Assembly (NCBI GenBank): GCA_963704005.1
Contig: CAVPGJ010000005.1
Location: 248,001-312,000, forward strand
Origin: AC-32 sp963704005
GTDB lineage: Bacteria; Actinomycetota; Thermoleophilia; Gaiellales; Gaiellaceae
DNA length: 64,000 bases
Direction: 5' to 3'
Position 1 is the stretch's first letter, and each line of letters begins with the position of its first letter. Below the pieces are notes generated by a model. That model was not told where the DNA came from and made no database searches. It was given only the letters and a program-made list of their open reading frames with translations. Both the position numbers and the translations under genes were made by a program. Shown piece by piece: positions 1 through 8,222 of this stretch.

Positions 1-200
1 AGCTCGAGCCAGAGGTCCGGGTTCTCCTCCTTCGAGACCCAGGTGTCGTCACGGGCGTCGTGGACGCGGAAACGCGCGAGGAAGTCGACACTCGTCGGCT
101 CGCCGTCGACCTCGATCGTCCCGTCCTCGCGCAGCGTGGCGACCGCCACCGTTCGTGGCGGCCGCTCGCCGATTCGCTCGCGCAGCTCGACCCTCGTCAC
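1..200 (-). CDS. Conserved hypothetical protein, N-terminal part (cut by window edge)
   Basis: A GTG at 200..198 opens a frame that stays open to the window edge (66 codons visible). It lies 4 nt after the stop codon of the upstream flavoprotein gene (TGA at 207..205), so the two look translationally coupled; no clear Shine-Dalgarno is present. The visible part begins VTRVELRERIGERPPRT and is followed by a charged region rich in D, E and R, with FLARFRVHDARDDTWVSKEE further on. There is no signal peptide or membrane segment. The residue composition and third-position GC fit a real gene. I do not recognise the family, and the rest of the gene lies outside the window. Confidence 0.5.
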   Translation of the reverse strand, partial: MTRVELRERIGERPPRTVAVATLREDGTIEVDGEPTSVDFLARFRVHDARDDTWVSKEENPDLWLE

Positions 201-204
201 ACGG

Positions 205-2434
205 TCAGCGGCGGCGGCGCATCCGGCGCACCCTCAGCGGCGCCGACGACGCGGGCAGGTCGTTCACCGCCCGGAAGCCCTCGTTGATCGCGCTGTGCGT
301 GTACGCGAAGCCCTCCGAGTCGGAGCAGGCGATCGCGACGTTCCGGAACGGCACGCACCCCTTGCGGTGCGGCTGGTCGGCCCACGGCCCGTAGAGCGAC
401 GGGTCGAAGCACGAGCTCAGCTCGTGGGCGTAGCCGTAGTTCCAGCGGTTGAACATGACCGAGTGGACGTCGTTCGCCGGGTCGAAGGTGCCGCCGTTCG
501 GGCCGAGCGCGCGCTGGATCACGTCCCAGAGCGAGCTCTCCAGGTCGGCGAAGCTCCGCTCGAACAGCATCTTGCGCCCGCTCTCGTAGGCGTAGAGCTG
601 CGGGATCGCGTCCGGCTCGTTCGGCACGACCGTGAACGTGATCTGGGCGGGCGAGGCCGGAGGCTGGTTCGGCGTCGGCCCGTAGACCGGCGACCCGGTC
701 GGCCCGAAGCCCGCTCCCGCCGAGACGCTGGTCGAGTCCCAGAAGAGGCTCGTGCCGCGGGGACTGATGCTGCTCACGTGCGCGTCGGCCCAGGCCTGCC
801 AGTTCTTCAGCGCGACGCGGCCGTAGATCAGCGGCACCTTGCGCGCGTAGCAGAGGTTGGCGACCTGGTCGTCCGGGAGGCCGTCGATGAGCCGCGCGGA
901 GACGCGGTTCCAGCAGGCCATGATCACGTGCTTGGCCCGCACCCGCTCGTTCTGGTTGTGGCCCTTCTTGTTGGTGCCGATGTAGGTCACCGTCGCGAGG
1001 CCACCCGTGCTCGCGGCGGGCACGACCTCGCAGACCGTGCTGTTCAGCCGGATCCGCACGTTGTTCGCCGGATCGTCGAGCACGTTGTAGTTCGTCTTCG
1101 ACTGCAGGATCGTGAGCTGGGTCGGCGGTGCGCCGTTCACGTCCGGCTGCGAGCCGGGGATCAGCTTGCCGACGATCAGCTTCAGGAGCGAGATGTTGCC
1201 GTCCGGCCAGGCGCGCGTCGGGCCGCTGCCCGACTTCGAGTCCTGCTGCGGCGTCCGGCCGATTCCCGGGAAGACGATGTCGGTCGTGCTCGGGAGCCCG
1301 AGCGCCGAGGGGAAGCCGGGCCGTCCCAGCACCCAGCAGTCCGCGGCCGAGACCGCCTGGCCGCCGGCGCCGAGCAGGCTGCCCGACCCGCGCCAGTACT
1401 CGCCGAAGAACGCCTCGTCCGGGCAGTCCCAGTAGTACTGCAGGTACTGCTTGTAGGTCATCTGCGTCAGGCGCTGGACCTTCTCGGCCTGCGTCATCGG
1501 GCCGTCCTTCGCCGTCATCACGTCCGTGTTCGAGGTCTGGATCGCGATGATCGCCGCCGCGGCTCCGGAGGAGTACGGCGTGCGCGCCATGAACGTCGTC
1601 CAGCCTGCGGCCGTGTTCGGCTCGGTGCGGGACTGGATCACGTGGTCGGTGCCGAACTCGGCCGCCGGGAAGAGCAGCATCCCGCGCAGCCCGTACGAGC
1701 TCGGGATGCCTGCGGCGCCGCCGTTCTGCCAGTTGGTGGCGGTCGAGTAGTCGACGCCCGCCCAGCCGAGGATGTCGACCGCCGGCTGGCCGTACGAGCC
1801 GGGGATGTCCATCAGGCCGCCCTGCGGCTTGTTCCAGGCGCCGATCGAGTCGAGGTTGACCGTGCCGCCGTTCCGCAAGGTCATCACGTCCGCGTTGCCG
1901 CGGAAGGCGTCGGGCACATGAAATTCGTTGCGGTGCGAGTTGCCGCCGAAGTCCGGCAGCTGGTCGATCAGCAGGATCTTCGTGTCCGGGCCGAACCGGT
2001 CGCGGTAGAACTTGGCCGCGCCGATCCCGCTCGCGCCCGCGCCGACGATCACGCAGTCGTAGTCGTTGTCGACGTTCTGCACCGGGCCGTGCGGGTGGAC
2101 GCCGTGGCCCACCTTCGTCGAGTGGATGTCCTTCGGCTTGTGGGCCGGCGGGTCGATGCCGCATCGTGTTGCGCACGACGAGGTCGGCCTCGCCGGTGAG
2201 GCCGGTGGCGGTCGGCGGGTAATAGCCCGGCGGCAGGCCGGTGCCCGAGGGCGCGTTGGTCGCCGCGTGCGCGGCCTCGGCCCCGGTCAGGTGCGGTGCG
2301 GCCGCGGCGATGGCGAGGCCCGCCGCGGTGATGGCGACTCCGTCGAGGAAGTCGCGCCTTGTGATTTCGTCGCTTCCCGGTCCGAGCGCCTTCCCCTCGC
2401 CCGTCCCCGCGTCATCCGGCCCGTGCTCGGACAT
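205..2434 (-). CDS. Tat-exported spermidine-dehydrogenase-like FAD/NAD(P)-binding oxidoreductase, frameshifted
   Basis: The protein starts at ATG 2434 with a twin-arginine signal (TRRDFLDG, residues 25-32, then a hydrophobic Ala-rich stretch), so export to the cell surface is expected. A dinucleotide-binding motif VIVGAGASGIGAA follows around residue 130, then LLIDQLPDFGGNSHRNEF, typical of SpdH-like FAD amine oxidases. The YYPPTATGLTGE segment after the signal also fits this family. Total length of about 740 residues is near the family size. The reading frame breaks at about 2159-2161, in the short run GCGG (coding strand): adding one G joins RNTMR to GIDPPAHKPKD without loss. The downstream frame is open to TGA 207..205. 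The break is either a sequencing indel or a recent inactivating mutation. The true substrate is unknown; polyamine is only the family guess. Confidence 0.8.
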
Positions 2435-2468
2435 GGTGCCCTCCCTCTCTCTTGTCCCCCGGTGCCGT

Positions 2469-3473
2469 TTATCCCACGGCGGGACGCGAGGCGTCAACCC
2501 CGGCGTGAATCGGCCCGCTGCGGTCGCGGAGGCGACCACCGTCCTTTCCGGCGCGGACGGCGAGAATCTCGGCCAGGATCGAGAGCGCGGTCTCGGCCGG
2601 CGTGTGGGCGCCGAGGTCGATTCCTGCTGGACCGGCCAGGCGGTCGAGGTGCTCCTCGTCGAGCCCGGCCTCGAGCAGGCGCTCGCGCCGCTTCTCCTGC
2701 GTGCGGCGGGAACCGATCGCGCCGACGTAGAACGCGTCGGCCGGAAGCGCCGCGGTGAGCGCGGGCACGTCGAGCCGATCCTCGTGCGTGAGCACGACGA
2801 CCGCGTCGTCCGGGGCAAGCCCGAGCTGTGCGAGCCCCTCGTCGGGCCACGCGACCACCAGCTCGTCCGGGCTCGGCAGCCGCTCGCGCGTGGCGAGCGC
2901 CGGCCGCGGATCGACTACGGCGGTGCGCCAACCCAAAGCCTTCGCGGCGCGGCAGAGCTCCTCGGCGGTGTCGATCGCGCCGACGACGACGACCCGCGGC
3001 GGCGGACCGAGCACCTCGGCGAAGACCCGCTCGCCGTCCAGCTCGAGCACGCGGCTCGGGCCGTGCGCGACCTCGCTCGGCTCGACCACGCGCCGCTCGC
3101 CGGCCCTCGCGCCCTCGAGCACGGTCAGCGCGACCGCGGGCACGGCGGGATCGGGCAGCTCGCCCTCGAAGCGCTCGACGAACACGTCGATCTCGCCGCC
3201 GCACGGCAGCCCCACCGACCAGGCCTGGTCGTCGCTGATCCCGTAGGTCAAGAGACGCGGCCCGCCATCCTCGATCACCTCGGCCGCCTGCACGGCCACG
3301 TCGCCCTCCACGCAGCCGCCGGAGACGGAGCCGTTGAGCTCGCCCGTCTCGGAGACGACCAGCTTCGAGCCGACCGGCCTCGGCGCCGAGCGCCTGGTCG
3401 CCACGACCGTCGCGAGTGCGACCCGCTCGCCCCGGGCCAGCCGCTGCGTCAGCTCTTCGCGCACGTCACGCAC
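2469..3473 (-). CDS. XdhC/CoxI-family molybdoenzyme maturation protein
   Basis: This 334-residue protein has the two-domain XdhC layout. The N-terminal XdhC_CoxI domain (about residues 10-100) carries VALATVVATRRSAPRPVG, the SGGCVEGDV motif and GLPCGGEIDVFVE. The C-terminal Rossmann-like XdhC_C domain (about 165-315) carries VVVVGAIDTAEELCRAA, DPRPALATRERLP and YVGAIGSRRTQEKRRERL. XdhC proteins bind molybdenum cofactor and help sulfurate and insert it into xanthine-dehydrogenase-type enzymes. No such hydroxylase is encoded in the window; the only molybdopterin-type protein here is the sulfite-oxidase-like one at 20.7 kb, which normally does not need XdhC. The start is GTG 3473. A short gap separates it from the flavoprotein gene downstream on the same strand. 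Confidence 0.85.
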   Translation of the reverse strand: MRDVREELTQRLARGERVALATVVATRRSAPRPVGSKLVVSETGELNGSVSGGCVEGDVAVQAAEVIEDGGPRLLTYGISDDQAWSVGLPCGGEIDVFVERFEGELPDPAVPAVALTVLEGARAGERRVVEPSEVAHGPSRVLELDGERVFAEVLGPPPRVVVVGAIDTAEELCRAAKALGWRTAVVDPRPALATRERLPSPDELVVAWPDEGLAQLGLAPDDAVVVLTHEDRLDVPALTAALPADAFYVGAIGSRRTQEKRRERLLEAGLDEEHLDRLAGPAGIDLGAHTPAETALSILAEILAVRAGKDGGRLRDRSGPIHAGVDASRPAVG

Positions 3474-3488
3474 GCGTTCAGCGTACCG

Positions 3489-4040
3489 CTACGTGGGTTG
3501 TCGAACGGGCCGCTCGGCCGGTAGGAAGCGCCCGGCCACGAGCGCGGCAACCGCACCGGCCGAGACGAGGTAGAGGGTGATGCCCCACGGCGTGGTCGCG
3601 TCCGTGCCGGCGAAGATCCCGTGAACGAACGCGAGCAGCCAGACGGCGAAGTTCAGGTAGTGCGCCCGCCGCCAGAAGCCATACGGCAGCGAGTCGCGGT
3701 AGTGGTTGGTGACCGCCAGCGCCGCGAGCAGCTCGGCGGCGACCACTCCGGCCGAGACCGCGAGCGGCCGGTAGGGAGCGGTGAAGGGCACGAAGAGGTT
3801 CGTCAGCGAGAAGGGAAGGTAGCCGTCGAGGAGCAGGGCGCCGCCGTGGACGACGATGAACGTCCCGGCGAGCAGGCCGACGAAGCGGTGAACGTCCTCG
3901 AGCGCGAAGCGGGGCCAGGCCTCGAAGCGGTCCTTCCGCGACAGGAGCAGGCCGAGCACGACCGAGACGGTCAGCAGCGTGAAGGCGAGCAGCCCGCCCG
4001 CGCGCGCGACGTACCAGGTCGTGTTGGCCGCGAGGATCAT
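3489..4040 (-). CDS. Ferric-reductase-like transmembrane (cytochrome b) protein
   Basis: This 183-residue protein is almost entirely membrane-embedded, with five to six hydrophobic helices and His residues placed as in the ferric reductase-like/MsrQ transmembrane domain: LEDVHRFVGLLAG, FIVVHGGALLL, AVTNHYRDSL and RAHYLNFAVWLLAFVHGIF. Such His pairs bind heme and move electrons across the membrane. The start ATG (4040) overlaps the stop of the upstream apbE gene in an ATGA, so the two are co-translated. ApbE attaches FMN covalently to partner proteins, so a linked flavo/heme electron chain to the cell surface is plausible. The partner that is flavinylated may be one of the two small secreted proteins upstream in the operon, but neither shows an obvious FMN-binding domain. 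Confidence 0.8.
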   Translation of the reverse strand: MILAANTTWYVARAGGLLAFTLLTVSVVLGLLLSRKDRFEAWPRFALEDVHRFVGLLAGTFIVVHGGALLLDGYLPFSLTNLFVPFTAPYRPLAVSAGVVAAELLAALAVTNHYRDSLPYGFWRRAHYLNFAVWLLAFVHGIFAGTDATTPWGITLYLVSAGAVAALVAGRFLPAERPVRQPT

Positions 4041-4891
4041 GCGGCGAGCGGCTTCCCGAGGGTCCGGCTCCACTCGTGATTGACGACCAGCTCGTACCCG
4101 GCCCGGAAGCGGCCCGGCAAGCCGCGCTCGTCGAGCCAGCGCGGGCCGTCGTCCGAAAGCAGAAAGGCCGCCTTGGCCGCGACGTCGGCGGCGAGGCACG
4201 ACTCGGCCGCCACGGTCACCTCGTCCCAGCGTGAGACCGCCGGCCGGCCGCTGTACGGGTCGATCAGGTGATGCTGGAGCTCGCCACCCCGCCGCCAGCG
4301 GCGCTTCGTCGTCCCGCTCGTCGCCACGCCGCCTGTGACCAGGTGAAGCGCTCCGTCGACCGGCAGCCCGACGTCCGCGCCGCCGCGGCCGGCGAGGTCT
4401 CCGCCGGCCGCCACGAGCCCGTCGCCGGCGATCAGCTCGAGCGCCGAGTCCACGGCAAGCGACTTGACGATGCCGTTCAGGTCGAGCGCGACGCCCGGCG
4501 GCCGCGAGAGCAGCCGGCCCGAGAGGCGCAGCGAATGCCGGCTCCCCGGCACCGCCGGCCCGGCCGGGCGTTCGTCGTCGGCCAGGAGCGAGAAGTCGCG
4601 GTCGTAACCCGCGGCCTCGATCGCGGCGCCGAGGGTCGGCTCGACGAGCCCGTCGGTCGCCTCGGCCGCCTCCAGCGCGTGGCGCAGCGCGAAGGCGAAC
4701 GGCCGCGAGAGCACGACCACGGGCGAGGGGTCGCGGTTGACACGGTTCAGCTCGCTGCCCGCGCGAAAGCGCGAGAAGATGGCATCCCAGTCCGCGAACA
4801 GGCACTCGATCGCGCCGAGCTCCTCGCCGGTCGCACCCTGGACGAACACCTCGGCGCCCATGGCGTTGAAGCGGTGCGGGTCACGAGACAT
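4037..4891 (-). CDS. apbE: FAD:protein FMN transferase (ApbE family)
   Basis: The 284-residue protein has the ApbE layout: N-terminal FNAMGAEVFVQG (the usual xxMGTxxxI region), RFRAGSELNRVNRD (the S.L..LN motif), PTLGAAIEAAGYDRDF, ALDLNGIVKSLAVDSAL (the family's D.GgiaKGyavD region) and, near the C-terminus, VATSGTTKRRW followed by HHLIDPYSGRP. These contact FAD and the divalent metal. The enzyme transfers FMN from FAD to a Thr or Ser of exported redox proteins. I chose ATG 4891 because the preceding in-frame codons encode low-complexity Arg/Pro residues and belong to the overlapping upstream gene, which ends at 4881. There is no obvious lipobox, so it may act on the cytoplasmic side or be exported by another route. 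Confidence 0.85.
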   Translation of the reverse strand: MSRDPHRFNAMGAEVFVQGATGEELGAIECLFADWDAIFSRFRAGSELNRVNRDPSPVVVLSRPFAFALRHALEAAEATDGLVEPTLGAAIEAAGYDRDFSLLADDERPAGPAVPGSRHSLRLSGRLLSRPPGVALDLNGIVKSLAVDSALELIAGDGLVAAGGDLAGRGGADVGLPVDGALHLVTGGVATSGTTKRRWRRGGELQHHLIDPYSGRPAVSRWDEVTVAAESCLAADVAAKAAFLLSDDGPRWLDERGLPGRFRAGYELVVNHEWSRTLGKPLAA

Positions 4892-5150
4892 GGGTGTCGG
4901 TCTGCGGCGCCGTCCCGGTGGACGGGGCGACGGTCCCGGAGCCGAGCGAGAGCCCGCCGCTGCTGTGTGCGGTGCTCGAGTTCCGGGAGCTCGCGCTCGA
5001 GCCGGAGCTCGACGCCGCTTGCCCGGGATGGCTCGCCCGCACCAGGAGGAAGGCAACGAGGAAGCCCGCGGCGGCCCCCGCGGCTGCTAGCTGCTTCGCG
5101 CCGGCGGCGCGCCGGCGGGCCCCCTCGATCCTCGAAGGCGATTCGCTCAC
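4881..5150 (-). CDS. Small membrane-anchored Ser-rich protein of the redox operon
   Basis: This 89-residue protein starts at GTG 5150 in a GTGA overlap with the gene before it and ends inside the start region of apbE (11-nt overlap), so it is embedded in the operon. Residues 1-20 are basic (RIEGARRRAAGAKQ), residues 20-40 form one transmembrane helix (AAAGFLVAFLLV), and the rest is a Ser/Thr/Gly-rich extracytoplasmic tail. I do not recognise the family. The tail contains several Ser/Thr residues but no FMN attachment motif that I can name with confidence. Its position directly before apbE makes it a candidate electron-transfer or scaffold subunit; this is inference from context. Confidence 0.7.
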   Translation of the reverse strand: MSESPSRIEGARRRAAGAKQLAAAGAAAGFLVAFLLVRASHPGQAASSSGSSASSRNSSTAHSSGGLSLGSGTVAPSTGTAPQTDTHVS

Positions 5151-5887
5151 AGGCTCGGGCCGTTGGAGCCCGCCGGAGGGGTACCTCCGGGAGCACCGCC
5201 GAACCCGAAGCGGAAGCCGTGGCGGTGACCGAACGGTCCCCTGCCGTCAGGCGGCCTGGCGGGGAACTTGCCGTTGACGAGGTCCTTCAGGCGCTGGTCG
5301 GCAGCTGCAAGGGCTTGCTGCTCCTGCGCCTTGGTCAGCCGGCCCGCGGAGACGGCCTTGTCGAGCTTCTGCTGCAGGTCGTTCTTCAGCGCCGAGACGA
5401 GCCCGTCGACGGACTTGCCCTGGTCCTTGGCGACCTGCGCGAGCGTCTTGCCCGACTGCAGCTTCGTCATGAGCTGGGCCTGCGTCAGGCTGAGGTAGGA
5501 CGCGGCGGCCGAGAGGTCGCCCATCATCGGCCCCGGGCCGAAATGGCGGAAACCGAAGCCGCCCCCGCCCCTCCCGAAGCCGGCGCCTGGCACGAGCGGG
5601 TAGTCGTTGGACTCGATCCGCTTCTTGAGCTCGTCGCCCTGGGCTTTCGTGATCGTGCCCGCGGCGACCGCCGCGTCGACACGGGTCTCGAGCGCTTTCT
5701 TGAGCGCAGCGCTGAGCTCGCTCGACGGGATGCCGAGCTGCTTGGCCGCGTCGTTCACGACCGCTTTGCTCTCCGCGCTCGGCGAGGAGTGGACGAGCTT
5801 GGTCGCGGCGATCGCGGCGCCCGCGCCGCCGACGGCCAGCGCGGCCGCGGCACCCGCGACGACCTTCCGTTTCAGCGAACCGTCCAT
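5147..5887 (-). CDS. Secreted helical-repeat protein, first gene of the apbE operon
   Basis: ATG 5887 is chosen because AAAGGAGA sits about 4-9 nt upstream, a strong ribosome site; an ATG 18 nt earlier lies before that site. The 246-residue product has a basic N-terminus, a hydrophobic signal or anchor (VVAGAAAALAVGGAGAAIAA), then two similar helical modules. Each contains a line of the type LTKAQ..L..L...IS (for example AGTITKAQGDELKKRIE and AGRLTKAQEQQALAAAD) and a LAQVAKDQGKSVDGLVSAL helix. Between and after the modules are Gly/Phe/His/Pro-rich linkers (FGRGGGGFGFRHFG; FGHRHGFRFGFGG). Similar proteins are common next to MprAB-like systems in actinobacteria, with no assigned function known to me. 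A four-site TTCTTAG array lies upstream at 5934-5973. Confidence 0.8.
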   Translation of the reverse strand: MDGSLKRKVVAGAAAALAVGGAGAAIAATKLVHSSPSAESKAVVNDAAKQLGIPSSELSAALKKALETRVDAAVAAGTITKAQGDELKKRIESNDYPLVPGAGFGRGGGGFGFRHFGPGPMMGDLSAAASYLSLTQAQLMTKLQSGKTLAQVAKDQGKSVDGLVSALKNDLQQKLDKAVSAGRLTKAQEQQALAAADQRLKDLVNGKFPARPPDGRGPFGHRHGFRFGFGGAPGGTPPAGSNGPSL

Positions 5888-5933
5888 CAAGTCTCCTTTC
5901 GGCATTGACCCTGTCTCAGCACATCACCCAGAG

Positions 5934-5973
5934 CTGAGAACCCCTTGAGAGAGCTCTAAGAACTGGCTAAGAA
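5934..5973 (-). promoter_or_regulatory. Four TTCTTAG-like half-sites, 11-bp period, upstream of the redox operon
   Basis: Read on the minus strand toward the operon at 5887, half-sites TTCTTAG (5973-5967), TTCTTAG (5962-5956), CTCTCAA (5951-5945) and TTCTCAG (5940-5934) repeat with an exact 11-bp step. Tandem direct repeats spaced 11 bp are the binding pattern of OmpR/PhoB-type response regulators. The first site overlaps the stop codon of the upstream histidine kinase gene. The same array type occurs before htrA at 8129. Confidence 0.6.
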
Positions 5974-7307
5974 TCGCTGTTCAGACGGAGGCGCATGCGG
6001 GTGCCGCCGCCTTCGGCGGCCTCGGCGACCACCTTGCCGCCGTGCGCGTCGGCGACCTGCTTGACGATCGCGAGCCCGAGCCCGGAGCCGGGCAGGCCGC
6101 GCGCCGACGAGGCCCGGTAGAAGCGGTCGAAGACGTACGGCAGGTCCTCCTCCGCGATGCCGGCACCGTGGTCGCGAACGGTGACTTCGCCGCCGTGGAC
6201 GCCGACCTCCACTTCGGCGCCCTCCGGGGTCCACTTGGCGGCGTTGTCGAGCAGGTTGGCAACCGCGCGCTCGATCGTCGACGGCGACCCATGGACCATC
6301 GACTCCTCGAAGTCGGTCGTGAAGGTGACGTTCGGCCGGTTGCGCCGGGCCCGCTCGACGGCGGTCTGCGCGAGGAGGTCGAGCCTGACGTCCTCGGCCT
6401 CCTCCGGGTGCTGCTCGGCGCGCGCGAGCTCGATCAGCTCGGCGATCAGGCTCGTCATCTCGCCGAGCTGCTCGACCACGTCGTTGAGAAGGCGCTCGCG
6501 GTCCTCGGGCGCGAGCGTGCGCTCGCCCGCGAGGACCTCGATGTTCGTGCGCAGGCTGGTGAGCGGCGTGCGGAGCTCGTGCGAGGCGTCGGCGACGAGC
6601 TGCCGCTGCGCGCGGCTCGCCTCCTCGAGCGCTGCGAGCATGGTGTTGAAGCTCGCCGCCAGCCGGCTGAGCTCGTCGTGGCCGGTCGCCTCGATCCTTT
6701 GCGAGAGGTCACCCGTCTCGGTGACATTCTCGGTCGTCTCGGTCAGCCGCCGCACCGGCGCCAGCGCGGCTCGCGAGACCACGAGCCCGAGCGCAGCCGC
6801 GACGAGGATCCCGCCGAATGCGATCAGGATCAGGTAGATCGACACGCGGTGAAGCGTGTGGTTCACCCCGCTCAAAGGCTGGGCCACCTGGAGCGCATAG
6901 GTATGCCCGGCGTTGTCCTGAACCGGGATGGTCATCACCCGCACGGCGTGGCCCGAGACCATCGCGTCGCTCAGGAACGGCCGGCCCTGGCCCTGGGCGA
7001 CGCTGAGCACATGGTGGGTGACCGGCAAGGATCCCGACTCCTCACGCGTGACGATCGGATGCCCGAGCGCGGTGACCAGCTGGGCGAAGCCGTTGTCGCC
7101 GCCGACCGGCCTCCCGACGTCGAGGGTCGGCCCCGGTTCGAGATGGATCGGGCCGTTTGCGATCTGCTGGGCCTGCGTCTTGACGCTGTGGTCGACCTGC
7201 GCGCGCAGCTCGTTGCGAACGACGACGTAGACCACGACCGAGGCCGCGACGACCGCGAGCGCCACCGCCACCGCGGCCACGAGCGCCAGCCGGGTCCGGA
7301 AGCTCAC
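5967..7307 (-). CDS. Sensor histidine kinase, MprB-like
   Basis: Starting at GTG 7307 the protein has 446 residues. A first helix (about 5-30) and a second (about 155-178) flank an extracytoplasmic sensor of about 120 residues. A HAMP segment follows (about 178-230), then the phospho-acceptor H243 in ASHELRTPL, N355 in NLLDNAAKW, and ATP-lid motifs VRDHGAGI and GSGLGLAIV. It is expected to phosphorylate the response regulator encoded just upstream. An earlier in-frame GTG at 7391 would add 28 residues, but that stretch is the translation of a hairpin repeat (7333-7404), so I reject it as the start. The divergent htrA gene completes an arrangement like mprA-mprB-pepD of mycobacteria, which senses envelope stress. 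Confidence 0.88.
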   Translation of the reverse strand: MSFRTRLALVAAVAVALAVVAASVVVYVVVRNELRAQVDHSVKTQAQQIANGPIHLEPGPTLDVGRPVGGDNGFAQLVTALGHPIVTREESGSLPVTHHVLSVAQGQGRPFLSDAMVSGHAVRVMTIPVQDNAGHTYALQVAQPLSGVNHTLHRVSIYLILIAFGGILVAAALGLVVSRAALAPVRRLTETTENVTETGDLSQRIEATGHDELSRLAASFNTMLAALEEASRAQRQLVADASHELRTPLTSLRTNIEVLAGERTLAPEDRERLLNDVVEQLGEMTSLIAELIELARAEQHPEEAEDVRLDLLAQTAVERARRNRPNVTFTTDFEESMVHGSPSTIERAVANLLDNAAKWTPEGAEVEVGVHGGEVTVRDHGAGIAEEDLPYVFDRFYRASSARGLPGSGLGLAIVKQVADAHGGKVVAEAAEGGGTRMRLRLNSDS

Positions 7308-7332
7308 GCGTTCAGCCTCTGACGGAAAACGG

Positions 7333-7404
7333 GTCGACCGGTCATTCCAGACGGCCGCGCGAGCCAAGCTCGCACGGCCTGAGGTCGACACCGCAAGCGG
7401 CGTC
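7333..7404 (-). repeat. Tandem-hairpin dispersed repeat, copy A
   Basis: Two inverted repeats lie in the gap between response regulator and kinase. The long hairpin pairs 7353-7364 with 7368-7379 (GGCCGCGCGAGC, loop CAA). The short one pairs 7387-7394 with 7397-7404 (GACACCGC, loop AA). The flank TCGACCGGTCATT is shared with copy H at 58.5 kb. The one imperfect pair of each hairpin is a G-U wobble only when the minus strand is read as RNA. Confidence 0.7.
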
Positions 7405-8079
7405 TCATGCTTCCCGCAAGGCGTAGCCGACGCCGCGAACGGTCTGGATCAGCCGCGGCTTGTCGCCCGCCTCCGTCTTGCGCCGCAGGTACCCGATGTA
7501 GACGTCGAGCGAGTTGGAGCCGTAGCCGAAGTCGTAGCCCCAGACCCGCTCGAAGATCACCGACCGCGTCAGCACCTGACGCGGGTTGAGCAGGAACAGC
7601 TCCAGCAGCGAGAACTCTGTCCGCGTCAGCTCGATCGGCTCGCCGCCCCGCCTGACCTCACGCGTGCCCGGGTCGAGCTCGAGGTCGGCGAAACGCAGGA
7701 CCTCGCCGGAGCCGTCGGCGGTGCGGCGCAGCAACGCGCGCAGCCGGGCCAGCAGCTCCTCGAGCGCAAACGGCTTCGTCAGGTAGTCGTCCGCGCCGGC
7801 GTCCAGGCCCTCGACGCGATCCTCCACCTGCGTGCGCGCGGTCAGCATCAGGATCGGCACTCGGTTGCCCGAGCGCCGGATCGTCCGCGCCACCTCGAGA
7901 CCGTCCACGCCGGGCATCAGCACGTCGAGCACGAGTGCATCCGGCTGCGCGTCCGACTCGAGCCGGGAGAGCGCCTCCTGCCCGTCGGCGGCGAGCTCGA
8001 TCTCGTAGCCCTCGAGCTCCAGCGCGCGGCGGAGCGACTCGCGCACCGCCCGCTCGTCATCAACTACGAGAACCTTCAC
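7405..8079 (-). CDS. OmpR-family response regulator, MprA-like
   Basis: From GTG 8079 the protein has 224 residues: receiver domain with VKVLVVDDER, phospho-acceptor D52 in LVLDVLMPGVDG and the K in LTKPF, followed by a winged-helix effector domain (about 125-222) with EFSLLELFLLNPRQVLTR and the end motif LIQTVRGVGYALRE. A TTG at 8100 would add seven residues (LGAQNRP) but has no ribosome site, whereas homologous regulators begin at VKVLVVDDE. It is followed directly by repeat copy A and then the kinase. It probably binds the 11-bp-spaced TTCTTAG arrays at 8129-8168 and 5934-5973, one of which lies directly upstream of its own start. Confidence 0.9.
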   Translation of the reverse strand: MKVLVVDDERAVRESLRRALELEGYEIELAADGQEALSRLESDAQPDALVLDVLMPGVDGLEVARTIRRSGNRVPILMLTARTQVEDRVEGLDAGADDYLTKPFALEELLARLRALLRRTADGSGEVLRFADLELDPGTREVRRGGEPIELTRTEFSLLELFLLNPRQVLTRSVIFERVWGYDFGYGSNSLDVYIGYLRRKTEAGDKPRLIQTVRGVGYALREA

Positions 8080-8128
8080 GGGCCTATTCTGCGCGCCCAA
8101 CTTAGGAGTAGCCTGAGAGCCGTCTCGG

Positions 8129-8168
8129 TTCTTACCCTGTTCTTAGCCGGGTTTCAGCATCGTCTTAG
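8129..8168 (+). promoter_or_regulatory. Four TTCTTAG-like half-sites, 11-bp period, upstream of htrA
   Basis: Half-sites TTCTTAC (8129-8135), TTCTTAG (8140-8146), GTTTCAG (8151-8157) and GTCTTAG (8162-8168) are each 11 bp apart and point toward htrA (start 8223). The array lies between the divergent regulator and protease genes, as expected for an autoregulated OmpR-type system. It matches the array at 5934-5973 in sequence, spacing and orientation to the downstream gene. Confidence 0.65.
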
Positions 8169-8222
8169 GCAGGGCTGGTGAGATGGAGCCCGTCAACGAC
8201 CGAAAAGGAGCACTCTCTCCCC

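Noticed and set aside
43..2199. Long plus-strand open frame opposite the flavoprotein gene
   Set aside because: Arg/Ala/Val-rich composition typical of antisense frames in GC-rich DNA; the minus strand has family motifs.
7308..7391. GTG 7391 as start of the histidine kinase
   Set aside because: The added 28 residues are repeat copy A translated; the first membrane helix begins right after GTG 7307.
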